DNA of 22,997 nt. It comes from Caryophanales bacterium UBA6768. GTDB taxonomy: Bacteria; Bacillota; Bacilli; Bacillales_D; Amphibacillaceae. The notes under the pieces were generated by a model. It had not been told where the DNA came from and did no database searches. It saw nothing but the letters and a program-made list of their open reading frames with translations. The stretch spans positions 1-22,997 of the forward strand of contig DKGO01000007.1 of assembly GCA_002453315.1 (NCBI GenBank). The letters are read 5' to 3'. How positions within the stretch are numbered: the first letter of the stretch is position 1; every line of letters begins with the position of its first letter. Position numbers and translations under genes: made by a program. Positions 22,176 through 22,997 of this stretch are shown piece by piece.

Positions 22176-22215
22176 TTAATTACTTTAGTGAATGTAGAAA
22201 TATTCAATTAACAAT

Positions 22216-22244
22216 ACTGTAACAAATGTATTTTAACTTTTCAA
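22216..22244 (-). promoter_or_regulatory. dapA: sigma-A promoter of dapA
   Basis: Minus-strand TTGAAA (22239-22244), 17-base spacer, TACAGT (22216-22221) preceded by TGT (extended -10). The predicted start is near 22209, about 34 bases before the riboswitch P1. Confidence 0.65.
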
Positions 22245-22356
22245 GTAAAAAGGTATGGTTTTTATTTATTATATGATATCCAGTTTAATGTGTGAATATA
22301 AAGATATCATATTCCAATCTTTAGCACTCGTTGTTTATGACTAACAAATAAAACGA

Positions 22357-22433
22357 AAAGAAAAAACACTTATCCCGTTAGCATATTAACATAAATTCCC
22401 ATTGTCTTTATGCATGCAACCGATAAAGTGTTT
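22357..22433 (-). terminator. terminator of the DUF4870 gene
   Basis: Minus-strand AAACACTTTATC (22422-22433) pairs with GATAAGTGTTT (22364-22374), continued by GTTGC/GCTAAC with one bulge, a loop of about 35 bases, then TTTTTTCTTTT. It begins about 17 bases after the stop codon. Confidence 0.65.
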
Positions 22434-22449
22434 CTCTTGTTCAAAACTT

Positions 22450-22887
22450 TTATTTATTTACTTGTTTTTCAGCTAAATCACCAACAAAAGGTAATTTAAC
22501 CATTTTGTTTTGGTATGCTTGGATCATTAAGTAAATCCATAAAATAAACGTTCCTAGACCAAGTACAAAATTAAATAATGTAATAAGTATTCCTAAAATC
22601 CAACCTACCCCAGGAATTACCGCTACTATGAATCCGATGATTGATAAACCAATAAAGATAACGACGATCCCTGCCCATACAAAAATGGATTGCCAAGCAT
22701 GGAAACGAACAAAGCGGTTATCTTTTTCAAGTAGTAGAAAAACGATACCAGTGATTAATCCGAATAAATAAGTTAATAGTCCGGCAATATTTTGGTCTAA
22801 ACCTGTACTAGTACCTGATGAACTAGTTTGGTTACCGCTTTCATTATTTTCTACTTGAGTTAAATCCTCATTTTTATTTTCAGACAC
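22450..22887 (-). CDS. DUF4870 (Tic20-like) membrane protein
   Basis: 145 aa. Acidic, Ser/Asn-rich N-terminal tail (about 1-28), then a membrane domain of three segments with the family landmarks GLLTYLFGLITGIVFLLLEK, DNRFVRFHAWQSIF and a final IYLMIQAYQNKMVKLPFVGD. This is the DUF4870 pattern found in many bacteria; the function is unknown. GTG 22885-22887 follows AAAGGAGGGG at a good distance. The gene stands alone between its own promoter and terminator. Confidence 0.85.
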   Translation of the reverse strand: MSENKNEDLTQVENNESGNQTSSSGTSTGLDQNIAGLLTYLFGLITGIVFLLLEKDNRFVRFHAWQSIFVWAGIVVIFIGLSIIGFIVAVIPGVGWILGILITLFNFVLGLGTFILWIYLMIQAYQNKMVKLPFVGDLAEKQVNK

Positions 22888-22918
22888 ACTTACCCCTCCT
22901 TTTATTATTCTACTACCT

Positions 22919-22948
22919 ATTATACATAAAATATATTATTTTTGTTAA
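22919..22948 (-). promoter_or_regulatory. sigma-A promoter of the DUF4870 gene
   Basis: Minus-strand TTAACA (22943-22948, 5 of 6), 18-base spacer, perfect TATAAT (22919-22924), about 31 bases upstream of the start codon. Confidence 0.65.
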
Positions 22949-22997
22949 AAAATCACAATTATTTTTGGAAAATTGATTCTTTTCACCTAATTAATAA

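Overview
The window is a chromosomal segment of a low-GC Gram-positive bacterium of the family Bacillaceae. The evidence is close-family matches to Bacillus proteins (ComK, AddB/AddA, LplJ, YhfI, YhfH, HmoB, BdbC, DapA), strong AGGAGG-type ribosome binding sites and frequent TTG/GTG starts. The combination comK, addBA, lplJ, yhfI, yhfH, a class A PBP and hmoB recalls the yhf/yhg neighbourhood of the B. subtilis chromosome. No rRNA, tRNA or CRISPR array was seen.

Layout. 1-853 (minus): 5' part of a b(o/a)3-type cytochrome oxidase operon in the order IIa-II-I, behind a promoter carrying a near-perfect CRP/FNR-type box at the class II position. 1384-8723 (minus): addB and addA, the double-strand-break helicase-nuclease, with the competence master regulator comK directly upstream (8886-9455). 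9456-9839 is a long non-coding stretch with two DnaA-box matches. 9840-11643 (minus): lplJ and yhfI; yhfH diverges from them on the plus strand. 12115-14481 (minus): a class A penicillin-binding protein, divergent from hmoB (14724-15224, plus).

15315-16681 (minus) is a run of tiny membrane-protein genes, several too short for ordinary gene calling; one is broken by a homopolymer frameshift. 16785-17968 (minus) holds bdbC plus a membrane-anchored thioredoxin-fold partner, a thiol redox pair ending in a terminator with pseudoknot potential.

18051-20840 (plus) is the accessory part. It has a decayed IS1595-type transposase followed by small unrelated genes: an unknown 155-aa protein, a 60-aa ORF without a normal start, a frameshifted partner gene overlapping a retropepsin-like aspartyl protease, and a 56-aa membrane protein. 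Short hairpin repeats sharing a core near AACGGGCGC separate them. This cassette-like array is the most interesting candidate for something not well described.

20881-22244 (minus) is a single-gene dapA unit under a complete lysine riboswitch with an obvious terminator. 22357-22948 (minus) is a DUF4870-type membrane protein gene with its own promoter and terminator.
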